Part shown: piece after piece, positions 59,555 through 64,000 of the stretch
Layout: the number at the start of each line of letters is the position of its first letter
How positions within the stretch are numbered: position 1 is the first letter of the stretch
Origin: Paulownia fortunei
Lineage: Eukaryota > Streptophyta > Magnoliopsida > Lamiales > Paulowniaceae
Length of the DNA stretch: 64,000 bases
Direction: 5' to 3'
NCBI GenBank assembly: GCA_019321725.1
Contig: CM033106.1
Coordinates: 15,908,551-15,972,550 of the forward strand
The notes under the pieces: generated by a model
Seen by the model: the letters and a program-made list of their open reading frames with translations, nothing else
What the model was told of the DNA's origin: nothing
Database searches by the model: none
Position numbers and translations under genes: made by a program

Positions 59555-60248
59555 TGTTGGGTTCGCTATAATCGCAGGGGTATACGCAGCGGAAAATTAA
59601 AATTTTTATCAAACATAAATTTAACCCCTTTGATTCGAAAGCGATTTTAACGATCGCGCTTATTCAAGTGAATATATAAATAAATATAAAATCGGATTAT
59701 ACCTTTCGTGCACTCGGTTGTTGTAGGGAATGAAGCAATCAATTGCTTATCCTGGACTATCAGAACTCGCAGGGATCCAAGTGTCTCCCCTCTATCAGGT
59801 CCACGATACGGAAAGCAACACCAATCAAAAGGATTCGCTAGTGTCCTTTTAATTGTTTACTAATCTAGAACCGGAGTATATTTTCAAGAACAATAAAGAT
59901 TGATTCTTTAAGTTCTTGAAACAATAATATGAAGAAAAAAACAAGAAACTGATTTTCTTTTTCTTTCTTTTCTTTTTTCTTGAAGAGTAAAAATAGAAGA
60001 CTTTAAACAAAATATTTTTGCTCAAATTTTTGAATTGAATTATGTAATTTTCATCCCTCATATATATAGGGTTGAAAATTTTAATCATTTTCCAACTCTT
60101 GGAAATTTTTTCTATTTTGAACTACTTCAAAACTTTATCTTGGAAGGATTCCAAATCTTTCAAGAACTCTTCTTTTTTCACTATTCTATTGTATGTGGAC
60201 TAATTTGAGACTACATTAATCATCAAAATTGTCTACATACATTGTTGA
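59555..60248 (-). mobile_element. Copia LTR J, cut by the assembly gap
   Basis: The plus strand starts TGTTGGGTTCGCTATAATCG. This is the complement of an LTR 3' end close to that of LTR G (CGATTATAACGAATCCAACA). It inserts into the gypsy LTR at 59554 and runs into the 100-N gap. Confidence 0.82.
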
Positions 60249-60348
60249 NNNNNNNNNNNNNNNNNNNNNNNNNNNNNNNNNNNNNNNNNNNNNNNNNNNN
60301 NNNNNNNNNNNNNNNNNNNNNNNNNNNNNNNNNNNNNNNNNNNNNNNN
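60249..60348. other. Assembly gap, 100 N
   Basis: Exactly 100 undetermined bases, a conventional spacer for a gap of unknown size within an LTR. Confidence 0.99.
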
Positions 60349-62075
60349 ATTCTATACTATTAGTAATCAACCTGATAATTCTAACTAAAACTAAATTTGA
60401 AACTAAATACAATTCTTTATATTTGATTGGTGTGTATTTTAATTCTTCAATTCAACTCGCGAAATGATAATTAAAAATTAATAAAAAGGTGAAACCTTTT
60501 TTAGATAGAAGGAGGAGGAAGGGACAATTTTCTTAGGGAAGAGGAAGAAACAATTTTCTTACTCAAGATTTAGAGAAAGGGCCAATTTCCATAGGCCATA
60601 AGGGGGCTTAAATAGGCTCCTTCAAGACCTAATGTTATTGGGACTCAAAGATGTTCATTTATTATTAATATTTTATGTATTTAATAAAATATTTTTTAGA
60701 AATATGTTATATATATTTTTATATTTATGATAAGTAGAAAATTTATAAGTAAAATATATTAGTTAATAAAAAATATCATACGATATATAAATTTAATAGA
60801 AACTATATTTATAAAAAATAGCTGTTAAATTTTAAGAATAATAAAATTTAAAATGAATTTAATATTAAGTGTTATTAATTAAGTTGAAAAAATATTAGAA
60901 TACAAATAAAGTTTATTAATTTTAAAAATTTTTAAAGTAATTTTACTATAAATAATTGGTAAGGGTAATTTAGTTAATTTTTTTAGAGTACAATAGGGTA
61001 AAGTGAGATAATGAGAATACAAGAAAGTAAAGTGAGATAGAAAGAGAGTACAATGTGGTAAAGTGAGACAATTGAAAGTATAAGAAAGTAAAATGATACT
61101 CAACAAAAGTACAGGAGGTAAAGTGAGATTTACCTTAATTAATTTAATCCTACATTCAGTTTAATTTCTAGAAAGAAATGAACTTATCCAAATTTATGTC
61201 TGACGCCTTAGTTTTATCAATAAGCTAGTTGTGGGCTTACAAGTCTTGTGACTTAATTGAATAATTTAATTCTTTCGATGAATTAATCCAATTAATTAAT
61301 TTTCTTGGAATAAACCCATTAATTTCAATAACCCACAAGTTATGAGAAGTAACTAGCAATGCATCATAGCTACTTGGATATAGGTGAGGTAGTAAACCTT
61401 TTTCAATTACAAGTACCATGAGTCCTTCTGTCTACTCTCCTAACTGAGTCTAAAGTATGAATTATAGTCAAAAATCTTATTGACTTAATAACTATGTATC
61501 CATTCCTAGTTTTATGACTCTTTGATAAAATTAAAAAACCCTCGTCTAATATCTATTTAGCCTTGGCTAATGACTTATGAGTTAAGAACCCTGGAAAAAT
61601 AGGAGATTCACTTAATCAACTAGAGAGATGATGGATCCTTTATTGGTCTATTCATTAACCTCTATAAACAAAGACATTGTACTGACATCTTTCCCTTATG
61701 ATGGTCATAATTTTGAAATATTTTTAAAGTGCAATATGTCACGTACAAGGTTACAATGGTGTCCAAGTCCAAGAATTAATTCTTACACTATTATAATAAG
61801 AAAATCTCTATTGGACAACTAGGGTTTCCAATTAGAAATTTCCAAGCAGGGTAGTTCAATATACTTGTTCTCTGACAACACTCATATATATACATTAGTG
61901 TCACTATATTGATACCTATGGAGCAAGACATCTTCCTTTAAAGTATGCATTATATGTACAAGTTTTAATGGACTTATCAATATCTCATCTCAATGAATCA
62001 TCAATTTAACATTTTTCAGACTAAAGTCATAAAGGCATAATACATGATCGTTATCCTATGTGCGACCATGCGTCG
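60349..62075 (-). mobile_element. Copia LTR K, truncated, carrying a fold-back half copy
   Basis: Shares with the other copia LTRs the blocks TTAACCTCTATA, ACAAGGTTACAATGG, CTTGTTCTCTGACAA and CTATGTGCGACCATGCGTC. From 60349 to 60660 it has a U3-like GGCCATAAGGGGGCTTAAATAGG. It is interrupted at 60664-61135 by part of a fold-back element and stops at about 62075, where RT sequence follows directly. The LTR 5' end, polypurine tract and RNase H are missing at that junction. It may differ in subfamily from J. Confidence 0.65.
60664..61135. mobile_element. Half copy of the fold-back element (one arm)
   Basis: Same order and units as the right arm at about 40510-40980: GATAAGTAGAAAATTTATAA, TTAATATTAAGTGTTATTAA, GGTAAGGGTAATTTAGTTAA, then five AGTACAAxxxGGTAAAGTGAGA units to GAGGTAAAGTGAGATTTACC. 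No left arm is present; it was lost, or lies in the gap. Confidence 0.78.
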
Positions 62076-62292
62076 TAGCAATGAGTAGGATGTCATCAAC
62101 ATATAAAATAACAAACATCAATGCACTCCCACTAACCTTCTTATACACACAAAGTTTATCCAGATTATTGAAAAAACCAAACAATTTGATTGCCTTATTG
62201 AATCAGATGTTCCAGCTTAGGGGAGCCTGTTTGAGTCCATAAATAGACCTCTTAGCCCTTGTAAAACTTTTGCTTGCTTCTTTTGGATTTGA

Positions 62293-62344
62293 AATAATCA
62301 AGATACAATATTATTTGTGTTATCTTGTTTAGTATTGTATCTTA
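62293..62344. repeat. Filler DNA: forward and reverse pieces of repeat X in an RT relic
   Basis: AATAATCAAGATACAATA (62293-62310) matches X at 63017 with one change. It is followed by TTGTGTTATCTTGTTTAGTATTG, read here as TTGTGTTATC + TTGTTTAGTATTG, which is the reverse complement of X at 63029-63053. Together they form an AAGATACAATA/TATTGTATCTT hairpin. It interrupts RT between TTTGGATTTGA and GTCTTCACATC. Confidence 0.7.
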
Positions 62345-62494
62345 TTTGTGTCTTCACATCTATTTGCCATATTCTATAGTTATAATATGTAGATATGCTA
62401 ATAAGATCTGAATGGACCTCAACATTGCAATTAGTAAGAAGCTTTTCTCATATTTAACTCTTTATCTTTGAGTGTAATGCTTCGCTATTGTTCG

Positions 62495-63678
62495 TGAATA
62501 TTTTGCAAACCATAAGTGCATGGTGTCAAGTTTTAATGTAACATTGAATTGAGTTGAGTATCTACAAGGACTATAATAAAAATTGTATCAAGTACCATAA
62601 TTTAAATAATTCCAAATTTATCTAGAAAATTGAGATGCAAAGGCAAGAGTAGATTCTTAGAAGCAATACAACAAACACCTTATGAATAAGAAATTCTAGA
62701 TGAATGACTCACCTAATTATCACCTATGTTCTTATTTCCAAAATATATCAATTCAAGTCAATAACATATGTAAGCTTATCAATTCCCTCTGTCGAGTGTC
62801 GAATTGATTATGAGTTCTAACATAAATTTCAATATCTCTATAAAAATTCAAGAATAAAACTCTACAAAAGTTCAATGAATTCTTCTTCAAAACTTTAAAG
62901 ATTTCATAAGTTTTTCAACTATATGATTTCTAGATTGTGTTATTCTTATGATCATGTATAATCTTCCTTCTCTCGAGTATCGAATATCATACATCAAAAT
63001 AATATCAATTAATGATCAAATAATCAAGATGCAATACTAAACAAGATAACACAAACAAGATGAATAACTTAAACTAATATTGATTGGAACTCAAACCATA
63101 GGATCAAATAAGGTTACATCATCCTCTAAAAAGAAAAGTTTAGTTTATCATGGATGAACAAAACTTCAAGAAATATATAAGAAAGAACATAAAAATTGTT
63201 CACCAATTTGTGAAGTGAGATGAATGGTTGAAGTTCTCCTTGTTTTCAAGAATGGTTTCCTTAGTCGATGCAAATCTTCTCTTCAACTTCTTAAGATGAT
63301 TGCTTCCTTTTCTTCTCTTAATAGTCTTCCAAAAACCCCTAAAATCATTAGTCGATATGCCGTAACATGATATCTTTATGCCATGCATGCTTTTGTGGCC
63401 TGAATATCATTAGACTGGCATATCGCGACATACACCTTTGTGCTTACTTTTCTTCATTTTTAGGCCATGCCACAACATGGAATGACCGTGTTGTGGCATG
63501 CTTTCATCTTTTTCATATTTCTGGCTTATTTTGTCTCTTATTTTTCTTTTTGACTTGCATTTTGGAGAGTTGTTTTATAATGCATTAAAACACACATAAA
63601 AATTAGATAAATTACTTGAGATCAATCAAATAATCGATCTATAAGTACTTAATTTGTTGGTATAAAACCAGCTTATCA
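62495..63678. mobile_element. LTR-like repeat family X, copy 4 (complete, 1184 bp)
   Basis: Runs from TGAATATTTTGCAAACC to GGTATAAAACCAGCTTATCA, i.e. TG...CA. It matches X copies 1 and 2 throughout, except for a GC-richer segment 63355-63500 with TGGCATxxCG/GGCATGC words. Its insertion in copia K RT is clear because TGCTAGTCATGC at 63680 continues the RT seen at 11660. No clean target duplication was found. Confidence 0.7.
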
Positions 63679-64000
63679 GCTGCTAGTCATGCCTCATAGG
63701 TCACTACCTCTCCATCTGCTCCAAAACTTTCGCTTGTAAACCCATTTGCAGCTAATGGGTACAATACCCTCTAGTAGGTCCACCAATGTCTATATCTTGT
63801 TGGAGTACATGGAGTCCACTCAAATTGCATGACATCTTGCCATCTTCTCGAATCAATGTTAGACATCGCATCTCCATAGTTCGTCAGATCATCTTCTCCT
63901 TATTATTCTCTAATAAAAGTTGTACATTTAGGTCGTTTTGAGATCCTTTCAAATCCTTAGGAGGTTGTGTGCCTAAAGTGTTAGTAGTTGGTTCAGGCAC

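Larger units (their letters stand above)
62076..64000 (-). pseudogene. Copia K RT relic, split by repeat X, runs off the right edge
   Basis: Minus strand from 64000: RT N-terminal part with complement motifs shared with copia D 11690-11930 (LQMGL, SPTRGYCTH, DSMYSNK-like; degraded), 64000-63680. After repeat X it continues at 62460-62345 (RT finger region), then 62290-62076 with KLTVLRKGLFMDSNRL-like decayed text and VILYVDDILLIA, the only copia RT in this window keeping YVDD. Stops and shifts make it non-functional. Beyond 62076 the rest of pol is deleted and LTR K follows. Confidence 0.75.

Noticed and set aside
59849..60088. Lys/Phe-rich 79-codon frame in LTR J
   Set aside because: Low-complexity A/T-rich LTR DNA; no homologous frame kept in LTR G.

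Overview
The window is nuclear DNA of a flowering plant, most likely a eudicot. The evidence is strongly AT-rich intergenic DNA, nested Ty1/copia and Ty3/gypsy LTR retrotransposons, a Helitron, fold-back elements, and one multi-exon plant-specific transcription factor gene with GT-AG introns. An asterid (perhaps Lamiales) would fit the bZIP protein and the copia gag, but that is only an impression. A run of exactly 100 N (60249-60348) marks a scaffold gap.

Only one host gene is supported. It is a group C bZIP transcription factor on the minus strand (38977 down to 33292, six coding exons, 447 codons before the stop). It sits on a small island of about 10 kb (32.4-42.3 kb). A Helitron lies on its 3' side. 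On its 5' side are a MITE-like segment and a long inverted-repeat (fold-back) element.

Left arm (1-26.6 kb): layers of one copia superfamily group with LTRs of about 2.1-2.2 kb. Two minus-strand copia relics keep broken RNase H, RT, integrase and protease segments (3.0-5.8 and 10.6-13.6 kb). A solo copia LTR with a perfect 5-bp target duplication (841-3018) sits in the first. A gypsy-type solo LTR (5790-8528) sits inside the 3' LTR of the second. At 13.6-14.8 kb is an unclassified stretch. Plus-strand copia pieces follow (LTR, ~1.5-kb untranslated leader, truncated gag), interrupted by an unclassified LTR-like family, called X here.

Middle (26.6-32.4 kb): a minus-strand Helitron with both diagnostic termini (5' TC, 3' hairpin plus CTAG, A/T insertion site) and a heavily broken RepHel gene.

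Right arm (42.3-64 kb): a plus-strand copia LTR-leader-gag fragment is joined to a minus-strand chromovirus-like gypsy element (called H) that keeps one LTR, the PBS, gag, protease, part of RT, RNase H and integrase. H carries a near-identical 822-bp tandem duplication in gag/protease and an insert that fuses its RT to a copia RNase H end. Beyond it are related gypsy LTR fragments, more copia LTRs, a half copy of the fold-back element and an RT relic.

No tRNA, rRNA, CRISPR, operon or bacterial-type feature was seen. All TE coding regions seen are interrupted, so none looks able to move on its own. Element letters (A-L, X) are labels of this annotation. Edges of TE pieces without a target duplication or a clear TG/CA end are good to roughly 5-30 bases.
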